64,000 nucleotides of DNA from Adineta vaga. Taxonomy: Eukaryota > Rotifera. The stretch spans positions 13,702,001-13,766,000 of the forward strand of contig CP075494.1 in assembly GCA_021613535.1 (NCBI GenBank). The letters are read 5' to 3'. The translations under genes and the position numbers were made by a program. Positions 12,764 through 25,733 of this stretch are shown here, in pieces (position 1 is the first letter of the stretch; every line of letters begins with the position of its first letter). The notes beneath the pieces were generated by a model, which was given only the letters and a program-made list of their open reading frames with translations, was not told the origin of the DNA and made no database searches.

Positions 12764-14338
12764 CTATTTCTCATTAGGTACTGATGACGATGATGATGAT
12801 GATGGTACTGGTTGTTTACGTAATGTTAGCATAATTTGACGCCGTGCTGCTCGATCAAGTTTATGAATACCAGTTAAATGTTGACCCATATGACGAGTAG
12901 AAATAGGAGATTTCCAGCAAATTGCTTTCGGATGTCTTAGTGGACATTGAACATAAAATGTATCATTGAGTAATTCTTCATCCGGACGAAAGACTGGTTC
13001 AGTTTTATTTTTTACTATCGCTTCAGCTAAACGTTGTGCACACGAACGTTTCATTTGATGATAAACAACTAAAACATGGAAATATAAATATGACAAGAAA
13101 TTAACCTCTATACTGACCAAAATGATCATATAAACACACATCTTTCGGTGTTACTAATGGTGCACCAATGGTTTGATTTGGTTGTGTACATAAACGAATT
13201 TTATGTTCTGCAGTTATACCAAATTTTCCATATTGATTCAATGGACATTGAGCACGATAAACAGTTGGATGTGTAGCAATTAAACTGTTTGATTTTGATG
13301 AAAATAAATCAATATCACCCTCTTCATTTTCATCTGCAAGTAGACGAACAATTTGCATTGCTGGAGAATGAGTTAATTGATGATATTGTATTAAATGTTT
13401 ATCTAATCAAACGAGAGAAAGTTTTATTTGAAAATAAAAGAAAAAGAAAGATTTTCATACAAAGATTGATCGGTGCTGTGACACGTGTACAAGGGAAATG
13501 ACGAATACCATGTTTCGTTGGATCGAGACCATATGTACGTGTAGTTAATGGACAACATCCTTCATATTTATAACGTTTAAGTTGAATAATCTAAAGAATA
13601 TATATATATATATTCAAATGAAGAATGATGAATTGAAAAACATTATCTCCTTACAGTAGATTTCTTAATTGAGTGTTTATGGTTTCGACTAATTTTCGAA
13701 TAAGAATGATCATCACTATATAAAAAGAAAGATTAACTTTCAATTAAAATAATTTTATCTTTCTTACTAATCTTTATACAGAATTTTGTCAGTATTCTTG
13801 TTAGTTTGTTCGAAAGGTTCTTTATCATGAATATTACATACGTCGATATCGTTCGAATCATCTAGAGATGTACCATCTGAATTAATAGAATAACCCTTGT
13901 CGAAATATGTCGAATAGGATTCATCTTCTCCTTGTTTAGTTGTATGATCTAAATACTTGAAATGAATTCATGATAAAAAAATTATTGAATTTGATTACTA
14001 ATTGAATTGATGAGTTGTCGACTTTCGTATTCAATCAGTAGTTGATCAATTTGATTGAGAAATGTTATTAATTGTGAAGATGATTGTTGACGTTGAATTT
14101 CTAAATCATACAATTGAATTAATCGAGATTTTTGTTTATAAAGACGTTGAATGAGTTCTTCAGATTCATTATTAGTATCCAATAGATTTGAAGTTTGTGG
14201 TGTTATTAAAGGTGTTGGAATACTATCTTGTTTGTACGTAGATAATGGATTAATACATAGAACTAACTGAGTACTTGAATCAATAGAATTTTGTAAAGTA
14301 AGGAGATGACGAGAAGATAATGATGTGAGAGTAGTCAT
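12764..14338 (-). CDS. Protein with three tandem CPL...C...H...H modules
   Basis: Not a family I recognise. Six exons join in phase to 433 aa: 13999-14338, 13768-13948, 13655-13715, 13461-13590, 13118-13402, 12764-13068. The first 110 residues are Ser/Gln/Leu-rich and probably form a coiled coil (repeated QLYDLEIQRQQ-like heptads). After an acidic and basic linker come three similar Cys/His modules: CCPL...C...KHLIQYH, QCPL...C...YDHFVVYH and QCPL...C...RHMGQHLTGIH. Each has Cys-Pro-Leu, a second Cys about 20-30 residues later, and a His-x(4-6)-His pair in a helix, a wide-spaced CCHH arrangement likely to bind zinc. The tail is basic then a Ser run. DNA, RNA or protein binding is possible; none is shown. 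PRMT3 follows 109 bp downstream on the same strand. A 3' splice site lies 32 bp before the ATG. Confidence 0.75.
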
Positions 14339-14647
14339 TTCTTCTATCTTCTTAACTATCAAATGAGTTCCTAAAAAAGAAAAACCTTAAGGATAGGAAA
14401 CTATACAGCCAACAGCTGTTCAAATGTGTGAAGGAAGGAGGAGGTAAAGAGTATAAGAACATCAACCAATCCTGATCGTGACTAGTTTTTCTGTATAAGA
14501 GGGACATCTGTAAACTCGATACAATATAAGTTTGGAAGTAATTTTCTATTCCAAGGTGAATAATTTCGAGAGATATTTGATACAAGAAGTTGTTCTTCTC
14601 GCGATTGTAAAATACTAATGAAGAAGAGCGAAATAATAACTTCTTTT
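14339..14647. other. Spacer between two minus-strand genes
   Basis: 309 bases between the CPL-module gene and the tail-anchored gene. A pyrimidine-rich 3' splice site on the minus strand (AG at 14371-14372) faces the downstream start codon. Nothing else seen. Confidence 0.55.
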
Positions 14648-15345
14648 TTATAAAAATTTGCCAATCAATAAGGCAAATAAACATCCTGATACAAAGAGAA
14701 GTAAGAAGAATGAAGCTTGACAATAGTCAATCGGATTTTGAACAGATTGAGGCGTCGATGCATACGGTTGTTGTCTAATGATAGCAGGTATTTCACGAGG
14801 AGCTTGAAGTGCCATTGGTGCTAAATTTCGATCAACTTCGGTAAAAATCTTCTGTGTATCAAGAACTGCCTTGTAGTTATTGCTAGAAAATATTTATCAG
14901 CAAAAATGAATTTTCTCTGCATACGACGCCAATTTGTTATTAAATTATTGATATCCATAGATGAACTTAAGATTTGATAGGCCGATTGAGATTTACCGGC
15001 CAAGTCGAGTTTCATTTCAGTAATACGAAATTGAAAACTTTGAAATATACTTGTTGGAATGATATATTGTCGAAACTCGAGAAATTCCATTAGTATCATT
15101 GATTCGAGCACTTGTTTCTCGTTGCCGTGATAAATCCGAATACAAAGATGCTCAACATGCACAGGCGAACCACTATGATCCGATTGTCCTTTCTCACTAA
15201 AACATTTTAATGAAGGTAATACGTATCTCAAACCTAGATATTTTGTACAACTTCGTGGCCCTTCATCTTCTGCCCGTGAGTTACTATTACCGTCATTCCG
15301 CATTACTGCTACAGGCAAAAAATCACCAATATGAGCCTTTTCCAT
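14648..15345 (-). CDS. Predicted tail-anchored membrane protein, unknown
   Basis: Not recognised. Two exons, 14925-15345 and 14648-14865, give 212 aa; the intron uses donor GTATGC and an acceptor at ...GGCAG that keeps phase. A nearer acceptor (TTTCTAG) does not keep phase and is rejected. The body is soluble, with a beta-rich segment (VEHLCIRIYHGNE, FQFRITEMKLDL). The last 25 residues are a single hydrophobic segment, SFFLLLFVSGCLFALLIGKFL, ending at the stop codon, so the protein is probably inserted post-translationally with the bulk in the cytosol. The ATG at 15345 is the first in the frame. A missed upstream exon is possible. Confidence 0.6.
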
Positions 15346-16259
15346 TGAATTGTTTTGTGATTGAAGGTATAATAAGAATTTCTTGGAAGATGATAATAAA
15401 CTTCAGGAATTATGAAAGGTAAATATTTGTATTACTATCAAATGTTTTGAATTATAGAATTATACATTCGGTCAATTATTAACTGGTGATTTAGAAAAAG
15501 AATGAATCATTGTTTTACAAAAACTAATTGCTGAAAAACATCAACAACGTCGAAAAAAGATAATAAGTCAAATAATTTATAATACCAAGATCATTGAAAT
15601 TTTCATAACTTATCATCTATTTTCAGTTTTTTTTGTTAAACATCATACATAAATAGAAATTAATCTTGAAAACATTATGATCCACGAATTCTCTTCTTAA
15701 TTATATCATAACAGATGATACCGAAAGACAGTATAATAAATTCAAAGTGATTTTCCGATAATTTTGATTGGGCTTTTTCTTCTGCACAAAAACTTAATCG
15801 AAGATTCAAAGCAATTCCGTCACATCAAAATAGTTACACAATGAAATAAAGTATTAGATTAGAAGATACGATGCATTCAAGCATCGAGTAGAAATATTAC
15901 AATGATTTTGTCCCTAAGGAAACAATACCGACTATTACATACGAATGATTCGGTACATTTTTAGCTCAAAACAATGTATTCTATTAAAAAAAGTATTAGT
16001 TATTATTAATCTACAGAGAATTTGATCTATTCTACCATGAAATATTTCCTTCATTTGTTCTTTCTTTCCTTTATTAGATCTTTCGCCTATTCTTCTATCT
16101 CATTTAAAATCATGACTATCAAACATGACATTTTTTTCTATTCTCTTCAACGAATGTCATTATTGCTCAAAATAAGTCGCACTGATAGGATTCATTAGCC
16201 AAAATGTCTTTAAAGATACATTCATCGACTAAATTATTCCTTTTATCGTACTTACAACA
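15346..16259. other. Intergenic region between divergent genes
   Basis: About 900 AT-rich bases holding the promoters of the tail-anchored gene (-) and the glycosyltransferase-like gene (+). No other feature seen. Confidence 0.6.
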
Positions 16260-17261
16260 ATGACTTCATATTCTCATCATTATAAATTTATACCATTACT
16301 AGTGATTGTATGCAGTCTTGGAATCTATGTATTTTATAATTCATATATTTCTCAATCATCTACGAATCATGATAAACAAATATCCTTGAAATCGTCTTCC
16401 AAATCAATAAAAGAAGCATTTGTTACATTTTGTAATAATAATCCTGCTTATATTGCTCTATTAAAGAATGTTCTCGATTCCGTTCATTTATTTTCCACTC
16501 GACCAATAATCATCTATGGAATTGATATGGACTTGAATATTGATTCTCAAAAATATCCACGTTTAGTTCGACGACGTTTAAAACAACGTGATTGTGGTCG
16601 ATCAATTTATTTTTGTAAATTAGCTGCAATTGTAGATAGTCAAGTTGAGTACGGAATCTATATAGAAACTGATACATTAGTTAATTGGAATGTAGATATA
16701 CTTTTTGATTTATTACATCGATGGCCATATTCATTACCATTAGCACCTCGTCATCCTGATGACCCAAAGAATTATCTAAGATATTTAGAAGAATTCGGAC
16801 TTGATCTTTCCAATCGTACAACACCGTATATACATGCACATATATTATGGACAATTCGTTCGTATCCATTTCTTCAACAAGCTCTTGATTATATGCAAAG
16901 AGGATATTTTCTTGGTGATAATTATGATGAAACCGGCATGAATGTTCTTCTATGGAAAGCAAAAGCAAATCATACTCTATGTAAATTAGATCCTTTCTTT
17001 ACCTTTTTACCAGCTTATGAATTGAACGAACAGAAATGTATGAAATTCTGTCATACAGCGTACATTTTAGTACATGGAAATAAAAATTCTATTGAAATGA
17101 ATGATTTATTCAAACGATTGAAAAAACATAGTGGATCTCCATTTATTCAAACGATGAACAATGGATTTCATTATTTAAATGAAACAAAATATACATGTTG
17201 TTATCCAGACAGTCGACCATCTCCGATTCATCCACTACTTTGTGAACATACTAGCTCATGA
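16260..17261 (+). CDS. Type II membrane glycosyltransferase-like protein
   Basis: Single-exon gene of 333 aa. Residues 10-27 form an N-terminal membrane anchor (FIPLLVIVCSLGIYVFY), typical of Golgi type II enzymes. The lumenal part looks like a GT-A nucleotide-sugar transferase: AFVTFCNNNPAYIALLKNVLDSVHLF, PIIIYGID, a basic stretch, FCKLAAIVDS, then YGIYIETDTLVN with ETD at residues 136-138 in the place of the metal-binding DxD. N-glycosylation sites are visible (SNRT, ANHT, LNET). The C-terminal part has several Cys that may pair. The donor sugar and acceptor are not predictable. A polyadenylation signal AATAAA lies at 17286-17291, about 25 bases after the stop. The next gene is convergent and its stop is only 153 bp away. 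Confidence 0.75.
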   Translation: MTSYSHHYKFIPLLVIVCSLGIYVFYNSYISQSSTNHDKQISLKSSSKSIKEAFVTFCNNNPAYIALLKNVLDSVHLFSTRPIIIYGIDMDLNIDSQKYPRLVRRRLKQRDCGRSIYFCKLAAIVDSQVEYGIYIETDTLVNWNVDILFDLLHRWPYSLPLAPRHPDDPKNYLRYLEEFGLDLSNRTTPYIHAHILWTIRSYPFLQQALDYMQRGYFLGDNYDETGMNVLLWKAKANHTLCKLDPFFTFLPAYELNEQKCMKFCHTAYILVHGNKNSIEMNDLFKRLKKHSGSPFIQTMNNGFHYLNETKYTCCYPDSRPSPIHPLLCEHTSS

Positions 17262-17348
17262 TAAAAAGCGTTGTTAAAGAACTGAAATAAACTAGTCAAA
17301 AATTTTGCATTATTTGCAATTTTATTTTATTAAAGTTCTTGTTAAACA

Positions 17349-17366
17349 ACACACACACACACACAT
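17349..17366. repeat. (AC)n dinucleotide tract
   Basis: A short CA repeat in the narrow space between two convergent genes. Confidence 0.85.
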
Positions 17367-17413
17367 AGACATTCACGCTTACAACAAAATTTTCTTTCTA
17401 AGTTCAAATTGTT

Positions 17414-20400
17414 TTATTTTCTTTTCAACATCGCTATGAAATCGTCGTCATTGTCACTATCTGACTTATGTGTCGACGGTGGATTTCGTGTTGCTGCTGA
17501 TGAACGTGCTTCATTTGTAAATAATTGTGAAAATGGACTTTTCGCTTGTGTACCAGTTCTTGGTGTTATTGGTCGACTACTTTCAATACCATCATTGGCT
17601 ACATTTGTAATACGTTCAATTTCACTATCTGGTCCATCATCATCATCGTCTTCACTTAATATTAATGAATCTTTCATAATTGTTGGTGATGGTGTGATTT
17701 CAGTGACAGCACTTGATTTTGGTGATGGTTGTTCAATGGCTAATCGTCGATAGAGTGGTGCTGGTGCTGGTGGTGGTTTTGTAGTTGGATTTTGTTGACG
17801 TTGATCATCTAATGTTAATAATGGTGGACCAAATGGATCAGCAGCATGAGGAAATGATGATAGTGTTGAATTAACACGAATATCTGTTGCTTGATCACCA
17901 AATTTATTACGTGTACGTGCCCAATCAGCTTTCATATCAACTTCACGTCTCCGTTCCGATGGAGGAATATAAGTTCGCGTGGTAGAAACACAAACTAATT
18001 GATCACGAGTTAACTGATCAAATCGTTCAATCTACAGATAGAACAAAATTGAAAATGATTAATTATGAAACCATAATACTTACAATACGTCCATTCTCAT
18101 CGAATAATGCTTGAATTGGTTGCATTAAATTCCATTTTTGCTTCGCATTTTCCATCAATTCTTGAAGATTACTACCAAAACATTGAACAGCTGTTTCTTT
18201 TGTTTCGCCATTCAAATAAGTCAAAATACGTATCTAAAGACAGATTAAAACGAAAACTTTGCCATTATTATTAATAGAAAAAACTACCATTTTTGTATGT
18301 TGAGAAAGTCGATCTGTTGCAGCAGATGAAATAGGTCGTGTAAATTCCGGTTGTTGTGATGTTATAAGTGCATCTAATGATGTCTGTAATTAAATCAAAT
18401 AGTTAATTAAAAGATTTTATTAAGATAAAAATCTAATCTTACTTGAATTTGCTCTACATTATCTTGCTTATCAAGTTCTGCATCTGATCGTTGTGTCCAA
18501 TGTCCTTGTTTCACAACAGGTAGATCAGGATTTTGTTGACTGACAAGTTCACCTGTCGATTGACCCGAAATACGACGTCCTAAATTAATCTTGTAATAGA
18601 AATCTAGATCTATATTAATGGATGTCAAACCTTTCATCAGACGTAAGGCGTGTTTTTCACGTTCTAATTCATAAACAACAGGTGTTCGTTCTTCACGTTG
18701 AAAAACACGTTGATTTTGTCGTTGATCAACATCTATAATTGAAGAGTTTTTACTAGAAAAAGATCGAACTCTTTTTTTGGAACAAACCAGATGGATTAAC
18801 AAATCCTTCACCCGATGAAACCCAGACTTCAATCGGAAATTTCAATAGATAATTCATGTCAATATCGAGACCTCGTGTAGCTGCATTTTGTTTTATTGCT
18901 CGTTTTAAATCTGAAGATTTTGGTACACCTTGAAAATGTTGTTTTGTTGGACTTATATCCCGTATTTTAGAGGAAAATGTCGTTTTTTCTGATTGATTAT
19001 CAACACTGGCTCGTCGTTGCGATTCAGGATCTGTAAAAGAAATCAATATCAAATCAGGAAAAAGATAGAAAAGAGTTATATCATTTACTTTTCGGTGGTA
19101 CAGGTGTATTTAGATCAACTTTGTCAAGAAGTTGTGTTTCTAAAATTGAATGTCAAATTTTGTACTGAAATAATAGTAAAAGAAAAAACAAGGATTTACG
19201 TGGTTGTTTGGATATTTTAAGAAAACGATTTTTATAATATTCCGTAACCCAATCAATTAGATCTTCAATACTTAAGATGACTGTACCATCAACAACATAA
19301 AATCGTCGAGCAGCATTTGTTAAACTCAATCGATGTGTCGCTTGATCGAGTAACTAAATACAAAAATCAATTTTCTTTTTCATGATCATCAACTTACAAC
19401 GATTGATACTTACACCGATAATACTTGAACCAACAAGAACTTTTCCTTGTTTCGTATGTCCGTCTCCATTACGATAGGCAAGTATATGAACAACTTGAAT
19501 TGGCTTTGCAGCTGCTAATTCTTTGGCAATATTTCGGACACTAGCTTCTTGTCGTAATCTTCAAAAGAAAGAGAAAATGAAAATTCTCTTGCATTTAAAG
19601 TTGAAACTAAAGATTCGTACTGTTCAAGTTGTTCTTGGCGTTGAAAGAGTGTATTTTCTGCTTCGTCACGTGTTAAATCAACTTTATGATTGAGACAATG
19701 AAATGGACCATGAAATTTCAAATCCATTCCTAAACAAAGCCAATTAAAACTCGACATAAATAGAAAACAAATAATAACTTTACTTTTTCCAATAGCGCAT
19801 GTAAACTTTTTCTCGGGCTCAACTTTAACCAAACGATATTTTCCACGCATGGCTTGTGCACACGCAAGACATACAGGTACATCTTCTGATTGATCATTTG
19901 TATTCAATATTGAAACAACAAAACCCTAGAGAAATAAAAATCAATATTTTTTCAAGAATTCGTTCAATAATTGATACTCACTGGCTGTGATAAGGCTTCA
20001 TAATTCACAGTATATGAACAGATATTTGCTCGATTAGCAGCGGTTATTTCTAATAGAAGTTTGATTTGAATAATAGGAGATACAAATATAAAACTTTACC
20101 TTTGTCAGTTGCCGTGGCATTGAAAGGAAAAAGAAGTCCAAGTATTTCATCATATGCCCATTTTTGATTGGCACAACCGTTTTCTTCATAACGTCTCGGT
20201 TGTAATGTAATCGAACAACCAATACAAGAAATATTCACTTCACTTGATTCATTTCCCGTACATGAAGGAAGTAAGACCGTTAGAATCATCGTTGGTCGAG
20301 CTTTTGAAGCAATTAAACTAGTATAAATAAAACAATTCATTAGTGGTTTTGTTTCATGAGAAAATCGTATTTACAATGGTTTAGTAAAATCTATATCCGA

Positions 20401-23400
20401 TGGATTTTGATCGTCGTCACTTGATGGAAGTAGAACCCATCGTTGAAATATATCATCAGGATTTCGACGTTTTAATATAACATCCACCACTTTATTTTCA
20501 ATTTCTTTAACACCAAAAACGAGATTAACATCGTCCATACATGAAATATAACCACCCGATGAATCCCAACGAAATTTTTGCATAGACAATAAAACTGATT
20601 TTGGTAATTTTCGAACCGATCTCGATAAATCTAATCTGAAAAAACGAGAAGAAATGATAGAATGATTATTCAAGGAACAGTAAGGGAAAAAACCTTACTG
20701 ATCGCCTGTTCGTATAAATGATTCATCCATATTTTGATCAATTGAATTTAACATCACAACATCATCATCATCTGTATCCAAATTTAAACTCTTATTAGCA
20801 ATTTTTTCCCATGGCCAACGAAATTTCTCTTTCGCTTTTTCATCAAGATGTCTATGAGCACGTTCATGTGCTGTCCTATTAAAAGAACAGATCATTCAAT
20901 AATAATTCTATTTTAGATTACAAAACATATCAATCACATTATACACACACACACGGTATCAAACAAATAAATACATACTCATCGCTAAAATTGAAGAAAA
21001 CAAAGATAGAATCATGCAAGAAGATAACAAAACCAGGAGTGCTTCTATGTAAGGAGAGAAATCTTACCTCGGTTCAGCATCAGTTGGTGCAGCTTCAACA
21101 GGATCTTCGTTATCAATGACATGTGTAATTGATTCACCTTGTTTAACACGATCACGTTGCTTGGTAGTTAAGACACATTTATTCAAAACTAATCGAGAAT
21201 TTTCACTCAAACCAATTTCCGTTGACACAACATATTCTATAGAATGACAATTTTTCTCGAAGTTCAAAAACTAACAAGTATGCTTTACCTGTTGGATTTC
21301 TCAAAGCACAATAGAAATAAATCATTCGAACATCGTTACTCAAATAAGCTAATAATAAACGACGTTGTTGTTCAGCTTTAGTTAATTCAGGATCAATCCA
21401 TTGTTCTCCACATGTAACATATACGAATGAATCTCGTCGAATCGATGTTAAATCGAATATTTCTGTACCATGTTCATCAAATAAACGACGACCAGCAAAA
21501 GGAAGATTACAAAGTGTTGTACAATTCTCTAAGAACTAATGAAAATAAACAACGTTTTCTTTTTGTTCGAAAAGAAAGATTTTGAGAACGTACTAGTTTA
21601 ATTTCACGTTGACGAGCATCAGCCATACGTTTGATTTGTCGATGTGCACGTTGTTCTTTTTCAGGTTCAGGGATACGTAAACGTCGATACATACTAGCCG
21701 AAGATTTTGGTTCCAAAATAAGCTATACAAGCAAAGAATAAGGAATATAAAAAGTTAATAGAAATTGTTTACATTTGAAATATCAGGACCAACAACGTAT
21801 ACTGATTTGCTTGTGTCACGTTCTCCATTCTTCAGAACTTGTAAACGGATTGGAACAACTACAATGAAAACAAACAATGATATAAGTAGATTCTTTCGTA
21901 GACAACTATGCTATATATATATACAAGTTTCTGGTGCTTGAGAACATTTGAGCGATTTAATTGGTGGAACACCTGGAATAAAACAACCTTCAATCGGCCA
22001 TTGTAAATCCTAAAAAAGAGGAAAGTTTATCAATGAACATATTCATGGAATATATATATATATATATTTATTTATTTACCGGTATCATTGTTCCATTAGC
22101 ATCTACTGGCCATGTTAAAGCCATTTTATGCCAAACAGGATTTTCAACTTTGGAATGTTTCCAATCACCAATTGTAAACCCTGATGTTTGTCGAATACCC
22201 CAACTAATTAAAGGCATATAATTTCGAAATCTATTTTATCCTTGAAACAAAGAATCTTACCGTTGTCGATGAATAAATGGTGAATCTGCAGAACATTTTG
22301 TGCAAACAGCAACAAATGAAACAAATGAATCGCCTTCAGGCATTCGTTGTCCATCCGCAATAAAACTTTCCTCTTCGCCCGGAATAATGGTTGCTAAACT
22401 TGTTAATGCCAATTGTCGACATGCTTTAGAAACAATATAACCATCAGGAGTAAATTCCCATATTTGATTATCTGATGTTTTATCAACTCTATGCCGTAAT
22501 TGAACTCGATAACCGTTGAGTTCTTGTGTTCCATTTTGTTTTTTTGATAATTTACTCGGCTTCCATGTAATATCTTGTTCAGGTGTAACTGTTAATACCA
22601 AAGAATTAATTTGTTTATTGTATATATAACCATCCTATGAGAGTACAATCAATTGTATATGTAACTTAGAAAAGTTTAACTTACTTTATCATAATACCAT
22701 GTTTGTAAATCAGCATCCGAAAAGATTTTCTTTGATGGTCTTCCACTTCCTGATTTTTGTTTTCCACCTGGTGGTTTTTGTTTGCCGAGTGATGCTGTAA
22801 GTTGATTAATTTTCAATTCGGGATAAATTAATTTTTTATTTTTAGTTAGAAATGTTACATGTTCATTAACATATTCATCAATAGGTTTAGCATCGATAAC
22901 TTGTTTTTCTTCATCATTTAAATCGGTGTCATATTTTGTCGATTTGACATCATCAGGAATTTTATCTGTTACTTCCCAAGCTGCAGCAATTTGTCTACAA
23001 ATAAACGATAGATTTATTTTAGCGTAACTCAAAAAACGTAAAAGATATGTTGTGTTTTTCACCTTGCTGTTCTCTTTTCATTGTCTCCCATCATATCATC
23101 TTCTGTTCGAAACACTTTTAATAATGTGAACTCGTTGTCCTTTTTGTAAACTTCGACACTATGTAATTGAATCGCTAAACATGGTTCTGAAATGAAAAAC
23201 AACATCTTCTATCAAAGTCTAATCTGGAATATATGTGGAAAAAAAATCATACCAAATGCTGGTCGATAATCTTCACCATAGGATATAAATAAATCTTGAT
23301 CGAATTTTAAATGTCCAAGTAGTTTCAATTCAACTCCATTGATATCAAATACTCGTTTTGGTCGTTGTCGGGCAAATATTCCAAGAGAAGTTTGTAAATA

Positions 23401-25733
23401 ATCAAGTAAATATTCAATGGGTGTTTGTGGAACAGTTTTTGATGGTAAACTACGAAGATTTAGATAGATTTTTGGATCTGATTTGTGATATGAACCATTT
23501 TCATGAATCTAGATGAGAGAGAAAGTCGACCTTTTACTTATAAGTATAGAAACAAAAATGATATTTACAAATAAAGGAATAGGATGTCGACCAACAATTT
23601 TATCTTTAAAGTTCACTTCTTTGATATGTTCAATTCCAAACTTCGCTCCTAAACTCTAAAATGCAGGATAAAGAAATTTAGTATAAAGTAATAAGTATGT
23701 CAATTACTTCTTCATCATTCTTCATATCTTCGATCTCTTGCATCTTGGTTCGATAAAATACCATTAAATTTGTCATATCTTTAATTTTACTCTCTAATGC
23801 CTAAATGAAAAATAAAGTTTTCATTCAATTTTGATTTTTGTTTATTTTTTCTTACTTCTTTTAATTCTCGAAGTTCTTTTTTCTTCATTGATAATAGACT
23901 TTTATCTTTCACAGTTGATGTATCATTATCATTTTCATCTTCTCTGTCGGTTGCTTCCGTTGTTGATATATGTTCATCATCGCCTGTATCATTTTGTTCG
24001 TTACCAATCATTGTTCTTCGTTGACATTTTCTCATTACAATCTTTATTTCTCGATATTCTTTTTTGAATATTCTCCATTGAGTTTGACATTCTTTATAAC
24101 GTGATTCCAGAAATATATAAGCACCTGTGGGACGAAATCTTTCTCCCTTACTAAGCCAAACTGGTCCATAGATAATACTACCATTAGCAGTTTGCATTTT
24201 ACAATCATCCGATTCTAAAACTAAAATTTTCAAGTGTAAAGAAAGAAAGAAACATGATTATGATTAAGACAATACTTACAAAGTTTAAGTGAGTTAATAA
24301 TATCACCACGATAAGTAAATGCTTTTCGTGCATGTGCAGTTAATTGTAATCGTTGTGTAGAATAATCAAGAAACTAAACGAGAAAATAATAAGTTATGAT
24401 TTAAGTAGATAAATAATAGGTAACCTTTTCCAGATTGTTTTTGACAAGAGAATCAATTAATATATGATAGGCTTCTGTATCATGACCAACACCATTCTCG
24501 AGAATCATTAAATTCACACTGGTTTTAATTTGTTTTCTAAAATAAACAGAAAAGTTCATGAGTGATTATTTAATCATCAGACAATTTTCGATTTTATAGA
24601 GAAGAAGGAAAGACACGTACTCTAAACGTTTTGAGATAGCTACTGTTGTTGTAAATGCTTTTGGTTTAGTACTATCCGTTTGTAAACCTTTCATAGTCCA
24701 TGTTGAATTGAGACTATATTCCGTTTGAACTAAATTCAAAAGATTGTAATTTAAGTATGTTTACTTCACTTCTTACTTTTAATGGATCGATATGGATCTT
24801 TGAAATTTTCTCCACTAGAAACAAAATATTCTTGATTTGATTGTACATCTTCACTACGGTATATTTCCTGTCCATTAGTGTCAAATAAACGACGAGCAGC
24901 CGATGACATATGAAGTTTATCGGTTGCATATTGAAAAATCTATTTTTTTTCATTACTAAAGAATAATCAAATTTTTCAAACAAACTCACTGCATTTAATG
25001 AAGTTGCTTTACAGTAACAACATTTCTCATGATCTCCATTACGATAGATTGTAATAACAAATGAATGACCTTTTGCATTTGATCGCTGTGTCGATGGTCG
25101 TGGACGTTTTTTCGTTGCCGATGATGTATTACTAGAATTTATATATATATATATATATAAATAATGTGTTTTTCTTTCTCGATCAAGAAAATTTTCAAAT
25201 CAAAACATACGGTCGTATAGGAGCACTTGTAGGACGACGAGATAAACGATTATTCTGTCCAAAGAATGAACTTAAATCGAGATGATCAACATTAGATGGT
25301 TGATACGTAGTATCTAGTAATTCATCTCGTGTTCGTGCCATAGAGGTAGATCGACGGCGACGTTGTTGTCGTCGTTGTTGCGCTGATAATGTCGATGGAG
25401 GAAGAACAGTTTGAATATAATTTGAATGAGGTAATTTTTGTAAATAAGGTGATATAGTTTGTTTTGTGGTAGCTGATGTCGATCGTGCTGGTATACCATT
25501 TTGATCGGTTTGTTGATGATGAGTTCCATCTCTGAAAGGAGAAAATTAGAACATATTTAAGAGATTCTATATTGTTACCTTGGCTGTGATTTATGAGCTG
25601 GTGTCATTTGATCGAGATATTCTCTACAAAGCACATCATCATTAGTTGTGCCATAATATTGATCTTGATCATCAGTCGAAAGGGAATGGTGCACTGAATG
25701 TGAAGGTGGTCTAACAGAGACAGACGTTGCCAT
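17414..25733 (-). CDS. DCDC1: DCDC1-like multi-doublecortin protein
   Basis: A very large gene with about 30 short-intron exons and an estimated 2,100 aa, starting MATSVSVRPPSHSVHH at 25733 and stopping at 17414-17416. At least six doublecortin-like (DCX) modules can be read in order. Examples are SFVITIYRNGD...AARRLFDTNGQEI, IKTSVNLMILENG, KIYLNLRSLPS...RVFDINGVEL, VPIRLQVLKNGE...GRRLFDEHGTEI, VVHILAYRNGDG...AARRFYVVDGTVI and MIRILTYLNGETKE...ALFDENGRII. Between them are beta-trefoil-like stretches with QxW motifs (NQIWEF, FQRWVL, NQKWAY), which suggest ricin-B-type folds, and an acidic Lys/Glu-rich helical part near 23.8-24.2 kb. DCX domains bind microtubules; vertebrate DCDC1 is tied to cilia and the midbody. 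The tail is acidic and Ser/Pro-rich. The size exceeds human DCDC1 (about 1,780 aa). Exact exon borders were not all resolved. Confidence 0.85.
25141..25160. repeat. (AT)n tract inside a DCDC1-like intron
   Basis: A run of AT dinucleotides seen directly just after an exon of the doublecortin gene. Confidence 0.8.

Noticed and set aside
14881-14900. Nearer acceptor TTTCTAG for the tail-anchored gene intron
   Set aside because: It breaks the reading phase with both possible donors; the acceptor ending at 14866 keeps it.
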